Program-made: the position numbers and the translations under genes
Shown: positions 34,001 to 48,110 of the stretch, piece after piece
Layout: each line of letters begins with the position of its first letter
How positions within the stretch are numbered: the first letter of the stretch is position 1
Assembly: GCA_051453625.1 (NCBI GenBank)
Contig: JBOZIK010000001.1
Span: 297,644,791-297,708,790, forward strand
Direction: 5' to 3'
Source: Welwitschia mirabilis
Taxonomy: Eukaryota > Gnetophyta > Gnetopsida > Welwitschiales
DNA length: 64,000 bases
Notes under the pieces: model-generated
The model's input: the letters and a program-made list of their open reading frames with translations, nothing else
What the model was told of the DNA's origin: nothing
The model's database searches: none

Positions 34001-37000
34001 TCTAGTTAAGGAATGCATCTTGGATGGCATTTTTCCAACATATAATTAAGTTAAGATTCTCTCTACAACATTTATTCTATTTGATAAAATTAATGAAAAA
34101 TATAACCTAATAGAGATTTAACATGGAAAATCTTAATAATGGATTAAATGCATTGGACATTGATAGGAACAATCCTGCTTTAGATATTATAAGGTTCTTA
34201 CAATGGATATACTTTAAGATTAAATTATACATAGGAGTATAAAAAATAAAATTTAAAGTATAAGTAGTACATTATGGAGGCGTATCACACAAACTTTATA
34301 ATAAATGTTATGATAGCACAATTAAATTTAAGTTACCATAGCATAATTTGTATATAATCATGTGATGATCAATCTATGCTATCAATGGCATAGTATTTCC
34401 TACTTATATACTTCAAACCATATGTGATAAATGTTAATAAATGAATGTAATTGTGAACAAAATTTGTGCATCTTTGGAAGAAAAGTTCAATCTTCACATT
34501 GAAAGATTACCCAAGATACAAGTCTTGCATGGTATCAATCTTTTAGAAATTCTCAACAAAGAGTAAATTATTAAATAAAAGATTAAATAACTATAGTATT
34601 TTCTTGGCCAAGTGCAATGCCATTAACCCCAACATTAGTAAGAGTCATTACAAAACTTGTCTTGTAAAATAACTCAGTGCTAGAAATTGTAATAACTTCC
34701 AATTTAACTATGTAAGCATGGTCGCTAAGTACTAAATGATAAATTAATCATGTAGGGTTATCCAAAAGAATTCTTGCAATAGTCACAGTATTGGGTTAAC
34801 TAGTCTTCAAAATCCATTCTTTATTTAATGATGATGATGGTACCTTTGGGGATCCATCCATAACTTACATATGATTAACAAATATAATGACTAATATAAA
34901 AATTGAATGCTATTCAAGTTATTAAAAATAAAATAATATTTAGTTTCCTCCTTAACATATTATGAAGGTCATGCAAGAACTTCTCCTTTTGCCTCCTTCA
35001 ATGTGGTCATATCTTTTGCTTGCATTATTAGTGATGTTCTGGGATTTTTCACTACTTCCATAGAAACTACAACAAATATTTCTTTTAAGCTTTCATTATT
35101 AGGCATAAATTTGAAATCCCTCTCCACAATTACTCCTATTGATATGGATTTATTATACATATTCAGCAACTGACAAGGTAATACAATGTCATCTAGAAAA
35201 AAAAAGAAATAATTTAATTTTGTAATAAATAACTTAAATCATTACTTAAATAAGATAATATATGTTCAAACCTTTCAATTATTAATCTACTTTAAACAAC
35301 TTGATCTATTTAGAACTGAATTCATATTTAGTTCATCATCTCCAAATTTACTTCTAGATGGTTTACCTTCATTGAACTAGAAAAACATAAAAGTTATAAA
35401 TTAATTTATTTATTTTTAATTCACTAAAGTACATAGAGTAGGATATGCATTTATCTATTACCTTCATTAAGATATTCTTTTGCAGTAAGGAAGAATTCAC
35501 ATTATCAAATTAAAGTGTGTCCAAGATAATTCCATTCTATAATTTAAAAATCATATTAACTTATGATAAATAGTATATTAGCATTACAGGAACTGAAGTT
35601 ATATTCTTATCACAGAATCCACTTATTATGACATATTNNNNNNNNNNNNNNNNNNNNNNNNNNNNNNNNNNNNNNNNNNNNNNNNNNNNNNNNNNNNNNN
35701 NNNNNNNNNNNNNNNNNNNNNNNNNNNNNNNNNNNNNAAATCATGATAAATAGTATATTAGTGTTACAGGAACTGAATTTATATTCTTATCACAGAACCC
35801 ACTTATTATGACATATTTATAAATTTTGAATTTTTTTCTCTCATTACTTGTTAATTTCTTTTAAGTTCATCATTCTCCTTTTCAAGTTCATTTAAATTAT
35901 GAAAAACTTGAGATGAGCTCATAGAAGATGTTTTCTAAGGAAATAAACTTTTAATTGTTATAGTCACTGGCAACATGAACTCTATTAGGATGCTCAGGAC
36001 CTAGCATACATGCAATATAATCATCTCTAGTAGTTGACATTCTACCTATTAATTCACTTTATTTACTTTCTCTTACATTAAATGATACATGATATATTTA
36101 AATAATGTATGTTTAGAGTATTATAAATTAAGTAATTAAGACTTACAATAATATCAATAGCTTCAAGTATAACTGTTGATCCATTTGGCCTAATGTACAC
36201 ATTTTTCATACATTTACATGAACTATTATTATTAAAAGGTCAACTATCTGAACTCTTTATAATAATCAGCATTTGTAACATTAGAAACAATACATTGAAA
36301 AAACATTTGTTCTTATTTATTTAACACTTTATCATCATATAATCTTCTATTTGTTCTATAGGTTTTCCTCACTAATATGATGTAAAACTTGTTGCTTCTT
36401 GAATTTTTTATTTTTTGTCTTAATTCCTATTAATATATAGCAAAATTTAATGTTAAAAGGATCTTTACAATTCTATTAAAATGCATTCTATATTAAAACT
36501 TTTTAAAATGCATCTTACATATCTGCCATTCATTTGAACTCAAGTATGCCACCATCTCTTGTCATTGTTATGGTTGAAACTCCTCAGAAGCATGCATAAG
36601 CATATCTGTGTCATTATCATAAGCATCATAAAAGTTTCTTACCACTTCATTTTTTTCATTCATGTCATCATTTACCCATTTTTTTAAAAATGAAGTTCTT
36701 ATTCTCTTCAGACACTTCAAATTTTCTGCTATATGTTTGACATGTGTTAAAATGTGATATAATAATCACAAGTTACAATTGTGTAAAATAATTATTAAAT
36801 AATAACATACCTTAACCATATCCCATAAATTAATTTTGAAATGCTCAAGTAATTCCTCTGATTCTTATAATTTTTTATTGAAATTCTATTATCCCTTACT
36901 ATTTTCCCCAAGTAGGATAATAATGTTTCTCTATTTGGACTAACNNNNNNNNNNNNNNNNNNNNNNNNNNNNNNNNNNNNNNNNNNNNNNNNNNNNNNNN

Positions 37001-37979
37001 NNNNNNNNNNNNNNNNNNNNNNNNNNNNNNNNNNNNNNNNNNNNNNNNNNNNNNNNNNNNNNNNNNNNNNNNNNNNNNNNNNNNNNNNNNNNNNNNNNNN
37101 NNNNNNNNNNNNNNNNNNNNNNNNNNNNNNNNNNNNNNNNNNNNNNNNNNNNNNNNNNNNNNNNNNNNNNNNNNNNNNNNNNNNNNNNNNNNNNNNNATA
37201 TCTAAAGAAAAATAACTATTTATAAGTGAATGATGTTTCAAAAAAAACCTAATTTTGATTTATGTACATGTAAAATATAGTGATAAAATGATATGATTAT
37301 TGGGGAATCATGTACTGTTAGAAGGTTACATGTTCCCAATTATTTCTCTTTTCCTTGCACCCATAAGAAGATTCTGACCCCTTAACATATGCCACATAGA
37401 TATCTACACTTAGAAGATACCTAAAAGAAAAATAAATATGTGTCAAGAAGGTTATAAAAATTACTAAAATTAAATCAATTAAGATAAGTGTCTACTAAGT
37501 ATTTAAAAAAAAAATCAAGAACATGATGATGGTTTTTGAAATTTTATAATATAATGTGATTTGATGACTTATATTTTCAATTACAATTTATATTTCCATA
37601 ATTTAATACTATAAAGAAACGTAAAAATGAATACTATGATGCCTAAAAAAATTTAGCAACTTGCTTAACATACGTCTAGTAAAATAAAAACAAAGACAAC
37701 TACACACCACCCTTAATTTTATCTTTTCTTTTAACAACATAGCCACATGTAGTATTAATCAAAATCAATATTGTAAAATAAAATGGATATGAAAACTATA
37801 TTAATTATTTAATACTCTAAGTGTACATAAACATATACTCTATTATAGCATGCATACTTTGAATAATCTAGAGCTTTTAAATTCAAAGCATCAATCATGG
37901 TGCTATCTGAATCTATTTAAGTCCACTTCATGTTTTCAACTTTAGCATTATTCTCCTTATCAAGAAGGTAACTATGGTA
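31081..37979 (-). other. CACTA left half, no firm gene
   Basis: This is downstream of the transposase in transcription direction and should hold the second CACTA gene or the 3' part. I found only weak hints: a minus-strand frame at 34969-35169 (SISIGVIVERDFKFMPNNES) slightly recalls the C-terminal segment of some CACTA proteins, and 32612-32806 is an unrecognised 64-codon frame. Gaps: 32844-33246, 35638-35737, 36945-37197. Confidence 0.35.
35563..35817. other. Assembly gap with duplicated flanks
   Basis: The 75 bp before the 100-N gap (35563-35637) and 35743-35817 after it match at 71 positions. As at 13955-14196, this looks like unmerged overlapping contigs or haplotypes. Confidence 0.75.
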
Positions 37980-38470
37980 TAAGAATGTCAAATTATCTTC
38001 TCTATCCTTTTCACTTTATAAAATTCTTCATTTTTACTGTAATCAAAAATATGTATTAAATTAAATAATGTCATAATACTCCACGAAGGATCCTGAATCT
38101 CCCTTATGTAAAAAACGTGTGATTCCTGAATATCTAATATGAATGGTTTATCTTGTACATGATCATCCCTGATGTATTTACTTATGTTACCAAGTGTAAA
38201 ACCATACTAATCCTTCTTAATGTTAGCTTTTTTAAGAATATCAAACCATTCACATTTGAAGATCATGACATTAAATATGAAACTGTAATCTAATATGACT
38301 ATGTCTTTCAAGATACCATAACATTTTGCATTATTACTTATAGGATTGTTATCCTTTGCAATTGATACAAATAGAGTATTTGTAATTATAGAAGATCCAC
38401 TAACATGTTAACTCTACATCTCTCTCCTTTACATGAAACCTATACCCATTGATTAGGTATCCCTTCTACC
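37980..38470 (-). pseudogene. DUF4216 domain of the CACTA transposase protein
   Basis: Minus-strand reading: GYLINGYRFHVKERDVELTC, then ITNTLFVSIAKDNNPISNNA, CYGILKDIVILDYSF, IFKCEWFDIL, YGFTLGNI, KPFILDIQESHVFYIREIQD and PSWSIM. This is the full run of the DUF4216 family, which follows DUF4218 at the C-terminus of plant CACTA TNP2-type proteins. Function unknown. Only two or three stops are present, so this part is the best preserved coding region of the element. Confidence 0.85.
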
Positions 38471-38989
38471 TTTGTGCATGTCTACTTGAAGGATTTGACA
38501 ATCATTTTACTTTTTTTTCTTGTTCCTCAGTAAGCATGCCTTTTTTTCTTAACTTATAAATTTGCAACATCGAAAAATTTATATGCATACATATTTTGGA
38601 CATCATAATTTCATGATCATTAATAATTTTATATAGAATATATTACACATTACATATTCTTTAAATCAAGTAGTAAAGTAATGTCTATGTATTCACAGCT
38701 ATGAAGACTTTATTATTCATGAAAAGACTTTACAAATTTCTTATAGGTGTTGACTACACAATATATAATTAAGAATGTATAAAATAAAATTAAAATAATG
38801 AAATTCTAATTGACTTACCTGACATATGAGTCAATGCATGGGGTATTAAACAACACATATATATGTACCTATTTAATTTCTATGTTACTCAATAAAATTC
38901 AATTTGCTACACTAGTAATCTTCCTTTTAGATATATAGATGATTCACGGGAGTTAATTATCAATAACCTCATTGCATTGTAATTGATTC

Positions 38990-39480
38990 CCAGATGTATT
39001 AAATACAAAAACATAACGCTTCCTTTATAAGAAAAGCTTATGAAACGCATCCCTCTGATTTGTTATTTTTTTTGACATACCCTTTTAAAACTTTCATATG
39101 GGATACATCCCTACATATTGCATAAGCTTGAAAAATCTAACATCCCTTAAAAAATGGATAAATAAATGCATCATTACATCAAAGAAAGCTAGAGAAAATA
39201 TTCTCTCAAGATCACAAAGTATGATAGCAATTTTTTATTTCAGTTCTTCTAAAAGTTTTATATTAATTTCCTTGCAACAAAGCTCATTGAAGAATAAAAA
39301 AATTTGAATTATTAATGGATGCATCTTAGATGAAAGTAAGTTACATAAAGCAATAGAAAGAATGAGTTGCAAAAGAACATGATAGTAATAACTCTTAAGC
39401 CCAGAATGTCTATGGTCTTTTTATAAGATACACTTACAAATAGTTGATGCATACTCATCTATAAGTTTCAACTCTAATAA
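38990..39480 (-). pseudogene. DUF4218 domain of the CACTA transposase protein
   Basis: Minus-strand reading in shifting frames: KLIDEYASTICKCIL, GLKSYYYHVLLQLILSIAL, FFNELCCKEINIKLLEELK, IAIILCDLERIFSLAFFDVM, MHLFIHFL, LMQYVGMYPI, then VLKGYVKKNNKSEGC and IKEALCFC. Order and spacing match DUF4218 (C-x-L-E-x-I-FP-x-FFD-x-M-x-H and the YPxER/GYVRNxxxPEGS region). Histidine and FFDVM motifs are kept. 38471-38990 between this and DUF4216 is eroded linker. Confidence 0.85.
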
Positions 39481-41520
39481 CATATTGAGAAAATAATTCT
39501 TTTTTTGTACTAACATCACCAAACTAGTAGGTGAAAGGAATGCCTTTTTATAATCACTCATCGTAATGGGTGAAAGTCTCTCTGATGGCTATCTCCTTTA
39601 GATCAATTTGTGCTTCAAGCTTGTCCTTTGATTTTTCTTCAATATTCAGGATAGTACTTAGCAAGCTTTCATAGATTTTTTTTTTAAATATGCAGAACAT
39701 CCAAATTGTGTCAAACCTTATGTTCCTATGGATATGCTAAAAGTGAAAAAGGTATTAAATGAAATCATAAGAGATAAAAAAATTTATTATTGAACTATTT
39801 TATAAACTTCTATTACCTTTCAATATGGGAGAGAAAATGGTATTGATCTTTTTTTCCATCTATTGCTATACTCTTTTCTTTAAATGGCTAAATTAACATT
39901 CTTGCATTTGCTATGTGACTCTTTAAATTTACTAGGTGGAGTGACTTTAACTACTTTTCTTGCTTTTTATGTTTTGGCATTTTTACCCTCTTTTATTGAT
40001 GTTTATAAATGCACTTCCCTAAAGTAAAGTCCATGTTGTCAACCTAGAAAAAACTCTCTTAATTTCTTAATGGCATTGGATCTTCTTATTCTTTCACTTT
40101 ACCATTAAAATATCTTTTCATTTGTTTATACCTATGATTCTTACCAAGGAATCTTCTATGCCCTTGGTAGCAACGTTTTCTACTATGAGGAAATCATAAA
40201 TAATTGGTCTTATAACACACATGGGACATGCTAATCTTCTCTTTGTGCTCCATCTTTAGATGTTTCAATATTGTAGAAAATCATTCATCATCCAAAGTAG
40301 CACTACTTTTATGGTAAATAACTCATTCTTTAATGTATCAAATGTGTTTACTTTCTCATACCATAGTACACATCAATAACTTTTTGTAGATACTTAGAAC
40401 CTAGTATGAGTAAAGAAAGTATCACATATGACCTTTGCATGCATAGTCATAGTGGTAAATTATAGATAACCATCATAACTAACCAACAAATATAAGAAGT
40501 GGAAAACATTTCAAAATGATTAAATCCATTGCAATACTAAGTCATACACATCTAGGTTGAAGATTAAATTCATTGTATAATTCATTAATACTTTTTCATA
40601 AGATAGAATTTACTAGATGTCACATTATTGCATGGTCTATTTTCCTTTTTAAATGTTATATCATATGTTTTGCTATTGTGGAAGATGCATAAAGACTTTG
40701 TAGCCTTGGAATTAATGAAAAGTATTATAATACTTTGGCAAATACTCATTTGTCTAGTTTACTATCTTAGGACTTCTTTTTGATTTCCATCTAGAAGCAT
40801 CACACTAAGGACATTCATTTTTATTCTCATTCTCTCTCTGATATAATGCATAGTCATTATGGAATGCATGTATTTTATCATAGTTCATACGTAATGATAA
40901 ATTATTCTTTTCAATTGATCATAAGAACTTGGAATTGTATTACTTTCTAGAAAAGAGTCATGTAAGAGATGAAATAAAATTGAAAATGTTTACTTTGACC
41001 ATTCATACATTAATTTAATGGTAAGCAATTTGATAATCATTAAAAGCTTTATATTTTATACAACCATGGTATAATGACTTCTTACCTTCTTTGATTAATT
41101 TATCGTATTCTACAAATTTGACATCACCACTAAAGTTATTAGAATTTTAGAAATTCATGGTGTTTTTTTCTTCATATGATTGCTCCCCATCATTAAAGAA
41201 CATAAGGGCTTCTTTTACCATGTAAATAGGATCATCTTGTATTGTATTTTTGCATCTACATTTCTCATAGTATTCTTATGATGATTTTCCATGCATAATC
41301 CACTTTATGTATGTAAGATCCATGCCTTTGCATAAAATATTCTTAAAAAAAATTTTGATTTTTGATAACAAGTATTGCAACATTTTACACATGGATAAAG
41401 TATGCCTTAAGAACTAAAGGAATTGTTAATCAAAAAATCTATGAACTTCTTTACACCATTCTCATACTTCTTATATGTTCTACACATATTAATATTATGA
41501 AAAATAAGTACATAGTATTT
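39481..41520 (-). pseudogene. CACTA TNP2-class transposase with transposase-associated domain
   Basis: Read from high to low coordinates. The transposase-associated domain is at 41240-41500 (CRTYKKYENGVKKFIDFLIN, ILYPCVKCCNTC, WIMHG). Then TNP2: LRMNYDKIHAFHNDYALY (about 40830-40900), ASRWKS, GFNHFEMFSTSY, VIYNLPLxLCM, VILSLLILGSK, VIDVYY, and at 40040-40230 YKTNYLWFPHSRKRCYQGHR followed by RFLGKNHRYK. These are the conserved TNP2 blocks, normally containing the acidic catalytic residues; I cannot confirm all of them in this decayed copy. The gene runs on into DUF4218 and DUF4216. It would cut and paste the element by its terminal repeats. Stops and frameshifts show it is dead. Confidence 0.85.
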
Positions 41521-44500
41521 TTGAAGTTACCAAAATAACTTTAAATGTAATTGAATATGTACTACCTATTCATAAACATCCAGCTCTTATCCCTTACATA
41601 AATGGATTTATCAGATGATGAAAATGGATATAATTATACCATTATATGTATTCTTATAATAGTCTCAACACAATGAAAATTATCATAGATGAACATGATA
41701 AATGAATCCTTCCTTGCATCTCAATAAAGAAAATTTATTATTAAATACATAGTAATAAATTAGTATTTTTTAAATGTATGATCATAACATCAGTATCTTT
41801 TCAAACAATTTCGTTTTGAAATATTTTGGAAGTCATGAACTAAAAACAAGTGGAGGCAATAATCATTCATTATGATAATCAGTCCACAATTGCAATTATA
41901 AAGAACTTAGTGTATCATAGCCATAAAAGACATATAAAAACTTAGCATCATTTCATAAGAGAATTGGTAGCAAATGGAAGCATTAAGATGGTTTATTAGA
42001 ACATAAATGATTCAACTTGATTTTTAAAACCACATCTACGTTCATTAGATATCAATAAATATCTATAAAGTTTCCTATTCACACTAGTTTTTGACTTGTC
42101 TATGATTTATTTCAATAATCCATAGTCTAGAAGAATAATTATTTAACCCTTTTAAATTATACATCACATTTAGAAACTTAATTAAAATTAGATTTACCCT
42201 CAAGAAGATTTGTATTGACTTAAAGAGCTCAACCATGATTATGTTCGATTCATTTTTGTATCACTATTTTCAATGTTGGTTATATAGGCAAAAGAAGTAA
42301 ACGTGTTAAAATAATCTACTTGTGATAATTATATACTTATCTTTATAGCATTGTTTTGTATTAGTTGTGAAAAATTAATGTTCCTCTCTTATGGTATTAT
42401 CCACCACTTCCATTTTTATAAATTATTTTGGAAATGTGATGTATGGATGTAGATCGTAGTTTTTAACCTTGTAAGTAATGTAAAATCTTTTAGTAGTTCT
42501 TATACATCGACTCCACTAAAATTAGAGAGGATGCTATTTTAGGTCTTAATGCAGGTGTAGACTTGCCTACTTTGTTGTGAAGAGTTTGATGAGTGGTTTC
42601 TTAACTTGCATACTAGACCAATCTCAATATGAAATTTTTTTTTAAGGCTTTATAGAATGTCATTACATCTCTGATCCTTGGTGAAATTTTAGTTTCTCTT
42701 TTTGTATTAAAATCTTGTATTTCAAATTTTCTCCTTTTTCACATTTATGAAGTTTCTTTATTTTTATGATTAATCTACATTAAAGTATAAGATAGGCATA
42801 TCTATCATTAGGAAAGAGTCCTACTAAGTAAGACTTAGTCATTATACCTCTATTACCATGTTTGTAGGTAACATTTTAAAGACTATTTCTTTTTAAATAC
42901 AAAACCTACTATTGAATATCATAGTTTTTTTTACAAATTATAGATATCAGGTTAACTCTTATAGTAGTGCACAATAAGATGGATCTAAGTGTGGGTTCTA
43001 CATAAAACCATAGTTATCTAGCTATGCCATGTCAAAGTATGAGATGAACACAACCATCACTAGAAAAGAAAAACTTAAGCCATAATAGAAATCATATGAA
43101 TTTCATAGGAGCTTGGAAAATTATATAATACTCATATAAAATTCCACACAATCTTGTATAATTTTGTAATACAAACATGTAATATTTTTTTTTGAATGAA
43201 ATTTGGAAAAATTTTCATTACTGGAACCATTGGGAGTACAAACTCTTTGCAAAAACCATACAAACGACTCATAACAGTGGGCACTCTAAAGAGAAACATG
43301 GACTACAGTTAAAAATCTATGGAGAAATATTGATGATTATCCTTATAGGATTTGACATGGGTCAAATCTAGCAAGATTTAACTAAATATTTTAGAATTTT
43401 ACTCTACGTCTTGGTAACCTACAATCTATAATTTATCTAGCTTAGAGGCTAAGATTTGCCTTTATTGAAATACAGAAATATCTTATAAGGAGCTCAACCG
43501 GTGATGAAATTATTCATACATCTATAGCAGGGAAACTTGGCTGAGGCTAAGAAGATGAATACTAATTAATATAAAGAGTTCTAGTGGAACTTGGTAAAAT
43601 TGTGAGGAATTTCTTTATTGTAAAATAGTGAGATTACATGTTCTCTGCAATACTCAAAGAAGTGGACTAAAAATAAAAACACATACTACTTAAGTGCCCA
43701 AATGAAAAGAAATAGCTTAATAACTGGGCTATGAAAGGGTCAAAGTTAACTTCTTGGGAGATAATTATTAGATTACTTATCAAGAAATGGCTAAAGAAAC
43801 CTCACATGAAATCTTACTAAGTAAGAAACTTTGACATGACGTATAGGTAATAGTTATTTGCAAATTTAGTAATAATTCCTTTTTATCTTGTTTTCTAGCT
43901 CTATATTACTTTCTTAAGGTAAAGGAATTTTAATATTTTCTCCTAGGTCCTTGCCATGGTATGTCGCCTAGGAGGCTTTAGTATGAAATAAGATGTGTGA
44001 GTCCTAGTTTCCATTTTTATGTTTGAAGAAAATTATACTCTAGTTTAGCTAGACTAAAAGCCTAGTTGGATAACGTCCCAACCTTTATGTTATTTTATCA
44101 AATTCTACTAATTAGTCAAGACTTTTATCCCTTTTATATGAATTCATAGGGAAGATTATCTATGTGCATCATCCTATCATAGCCTCTCTGTCATGTTAAG
44201 AACTTTATTTTGATATGACAAAGTGCCTTTTAAATCTCTAATACTTATATGATGATTAATTAGATTATCAATATCTCACTTATTAAACGCCACAACACTT
44301 TTACATCTTACTACTTCTTTATGTGATCTTTTCCAATTTTTTTATTATGGTGTTCTCCCCTAGACTAATCTTTTTAATCATTTTCTAATTGGTTATTACT
44401 ATTGAATTAGAATGCTATAAGATTTTTAAGTCTATTATTATTTTATATATTCTAAACTATATTTAATAGATAGGAAAGACTATTATCTTTTAAAGTTATG

Positions 44501-47500
44501 ACTAAGAAAGGACAATGATATATATGATTGATATCTCACTGATACAGTGAATGAATTGAAGGTTAAATATTGAACTCCATATTTACATGTTTGCTTTTAA
44601 GATTAATGTGAATGATACATGTTTAAAGTAATATCATAAGAAAAATACATATGTATTAACATGTTGCAAGAAACCAAGCTAACATAGTACGTATCAAGGA
44701 TGATATCTAGTTATAGAGTATGTTGATGAAACAAAGATAGAATGTCTAAGAAAGACATAATCATAGTTGAAAATGAGAAGGTATAAATTGAAAATTGAGG
44801 TGCCTAGGAGAAAGGGGAATGTATGAGATGCTATTAAATAAATTATTTTATGAAACAATAAAAGAACATCTAAGAGACACATGACAATAATAAAAATTAA
44901 GGAAGGCATAGATTAGAAGCCTATGTAATGTTTGAGAAGCATAGAAAGCTGAAACAAAGGAAGGATTTTTAATAAAATGAAAGTTGATCCAATTTAGGGT
45001 ACCTAATGGATGGAAGTAATGTAGTTAGTATATTCATATTTTCAAGACCTTTACCATAGATGATAGAATGCCTAAAAAGGATCAAGAGTTTGATATAATA
45101 TATTTGTTATGATTTTCATCTAGTAGATTTGAAGTAACATCTAGAGTTAGCTTATTTCTATTTTCATATTTATACATATGAAATCTATTTATGTAGATTT
45201 GTGTTTGTAATTTAATTTATGTGCCTCATTAAAGGAATGGATGCAATTATTAGAGAACTTATTTATTTGGTAAACATACTTAAGAATTTATACCAAGAGG
45301 TTATTATTTAGTTTAAGAGTCAACTAAATGCTTGAGTCCATAATTTTATTGATTTCAAACCTATTGCATAATGTAAAATTTCATTCATGATACAAATATT
45401 TTTTTATTTTTTATGTCTTTATTACTATTGGGAATCTAATCTTTAATATCCATGTTATTTTACATTCTTATGTTGATTTTTTTTTAGCAGAGGTCATACC
45501 TTTAGATCAAACAAAATAATTAGACATTAAATGTAGACATTAATGGTAGTTGGATCATTAAACATGACTTGTGAGCTCATGTACTAAAGTTATTATCTTA
45601 GAGAAACTTTAAATGTTAATTACAATTTAGCATGCCTTATTTTACAAAAAATTACAAAATATGCAATGAGGTGGAGGAAACTGACCTTTCTAGAAATAAT
45701 ATTTCTTAATTTTATCACTATATTTTAGTTGGAAAAAATTGAGTAAATCTAAGAGGTGTTAGATATATAGTTCATTGTAGTGTAATAAAATTTTATTCCA
45801 CATTCACTATATATGTTCATATCTATCTCATTTTCTCAAGGGTACAATTTACATTTTTCATATTTGCCATGTAACGTGTTAGGACCATGAACCATCAAGA
45901 GCACTAACATTGATGATTTATTAAGAGCATCCATTTTATTATCTTTATATCTCAAATTTTATGGTTAATACCATTATTATATTTGTTTAATTTATATGCA
46001 TGAAGTTTGATAAGTTTGATTCTTCTCTAGATCATTGCACACATCTATTTCACACTAAGCACAACTAGTGGATTGCCTTAAAAATAGTCTCAATTAGAAA
46101 AATTTTTTATTTCCAAGAGATATGGTTTTATCTAAATGGTATAATATACTCTTTATTATCCATATAATTATTTAGTTGGTTATATTGAGATGACATAAGA
46201 ACACTATTTTTAAACAATTTTATTCCTCCATCCCTTGTGAATCTTATTGTAATATAGTAGATAGTATCTAATAGCATATGTTTTGAAGTGAAACTGATAT
46301 GTGGAGAGTTGAATTAGATCTCTTAGATGTGGATAGTTTTGGTATTTAGCATGTTGACCTTTATTATCGTATAACTTTATTTCTGTACACTAGTATGGAG
46401 GCCAACTAAATAGTGAAAAACATGCTTTACTAAGTAAAAATAGAGGAGACATGTTACATGAATTTTTATAATTTGATATGTTGTCTTAAAATAATGCTAC
46501 CTTAGGTATTTATTATCTATGTAAATTGAGCTAACATAATGCAAGCTGGTCCATTACATTCTTAAAAAATAATATATGCAGGATATCTCTTCTAATATAA
46601 GATTGTGTGCTTGTAAGAAAGGACACTAAGTTTGTCAAACTTTACCAAGTTTTGATGGCAATTTTGAGTCTAGACTCTTCTTGAGTTTGGTGGTAAATCT
46701 TGATTCTAATATTTATGCTTAAATTATTAAGAACATAATAAGCATAGGATCATTTTTTGGTTTAAGGATAAAAGGCTAATACATAGTGGTCAACTAAACA
46801 ACATGAAAATCATATTGTTCCCTTGCTTAAAGACTATGTTATTATTAAAAAATGTTCCCCTACTTAAAGAATATGTTATTATTCTAAAATGTTTTAAATC
46901 TTGCACCTGATTTTAGGCAAGTGTATTATAGCAATTTATCCTCCATTATGTTCTACCAAAAATCATGATATTAATTTTGGCATTTTATGGTGAATTCCTT
47001 TTCAAGATAACATAGTACAACTTATACAACCCCTTTGATGTGGTGTGGCCTCCTTTTTTAAAAACTCTATGACCTTAATAAAATTTTAATTCCCACATCC
47101 CATGCAATAGTAATATGCTCAGAATACTATAGCATTACATTTATCAAACAAAATCAAGGTGAACCAAAGAAAAACATTAAATTTCATGAGGCACAAAATT
47201 AATCTCATTCAATTATAACAACTTCTTCAGAAACTGTTAATATAGGATTTCTTATTTATCAAGATTTTTTAATTTTATACAAAACTATAGCTACATATAA
47301 GGCCATTATTTCACTATAAAACAAAGCCTTTAAGCTATGAAATTAAATAATAAAATTCTAAAAACATGATCATAAAAAATGGATGCATCACAAAAGAAAG
47401 TATTTTAATGATTATAGAACAGTAAAATATACATACCTTTTTTTTTTTTTTGGAAGAAAGACTAAATTTAGTGGTGTGAAAATAATTTGAGATTTGAGTT

Positions 47501-47645
47501 ACTATGATCAACTAATCCTTCTAAATCTTATGTCCAAAAGACAAACAACAAAGTCTAAATTATCACCACCCTTATCAAAGCTTTATTTTTTGTTTTTAAA
47601 TTACCTTGCAAATCTGAAATGCATTGACAACAAGTCATAGTTTGT
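41521..47645 (-). other. CACTA right half, upstream of the transposase
   Basis: About 6.1 kb without a recognisable gene on either strand. At 43186-43245 the minus strand shows a T/A-rich motif ending in a run of A (plus strand TTTTTTTTTTGAATG), which could be the tail of a small retroposon; not firm. A 71-codon minus-strand frame at 44694-44909 is hydrophobic and unassigned. The stretch may hold the long first introns or other insertions. Confidence 0.35.
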
Positions 47646-47753
47646 AATGCCTCTAAGAAGAGCGTCAATACCTCTAATAAAAAAGCTAAAAATAGGAAGA
47701 GCATCAATTCCTCTCAAAAGACTATTAATACCTCTAAGAAATGCATTAATGCC
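47646..47753. repeat. 21-nt tandem repeat, coding-compatible on the minus strand
   Basis: Units such as AATACCTCTAAGAAATGCATT and AATTCCTCTCAAAAGACTATT recur with a 21-nt period, one unit bearing an 18-nt insertion. On the minus strand they read as a seven-residue repeat (L/I)RGI(D/N)(A/S)(L/F) within a 93-codon open frame (47601-47882). It adjoins the CACTA right subterminal region. Confidence 0.75.
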
Positions 47754-47879
47754 TACACTGTGTTCTTGTGCAATGGCCCACATTGTGTTTTCAAAATAAA
47801 CACATGAGGGTTTTATTTTTGATAATGCATAGCTAATTTTTTTAATAAAGCTAGTTTGTAAGGCATTTTTTTGATTAAT

Positions 47880-48110
47880 CACCTTAAAATATCATAGCTT
47901 TTAAGGGGTTTGCTTGGTTAAGTGCCTTAAAAGATCAATAAAATTTAAGATGTTGATTTATAAATGCCTTAAAAGCATTTGATATGCACTTTTAAGGAAT
48001 TTATTTTAAGAAACATGTTAAAAAATTATAATTCTTTTGTTCAAGGTTTTTATTAAAATGTACACCTTAAAATGCCCTATAAATAAGGTTTTTATTAAAA
48101 TAAATTCCTT
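47880..48110. repeat. CACTA right subterminal repeats
   Basis: Repeated CCTTAAAA or TTTTAAGG words (for example 47922-47935, 47968-47982, 47990-48000, 48064-48074, 48106-48114) in both orientations, mirroring the left end. Confidence 0.75.

Noticed and set aside
39098-39307. 69-codon plus-strand frame
   Set aside because: Antisense shadow of the DUF4218 domain.
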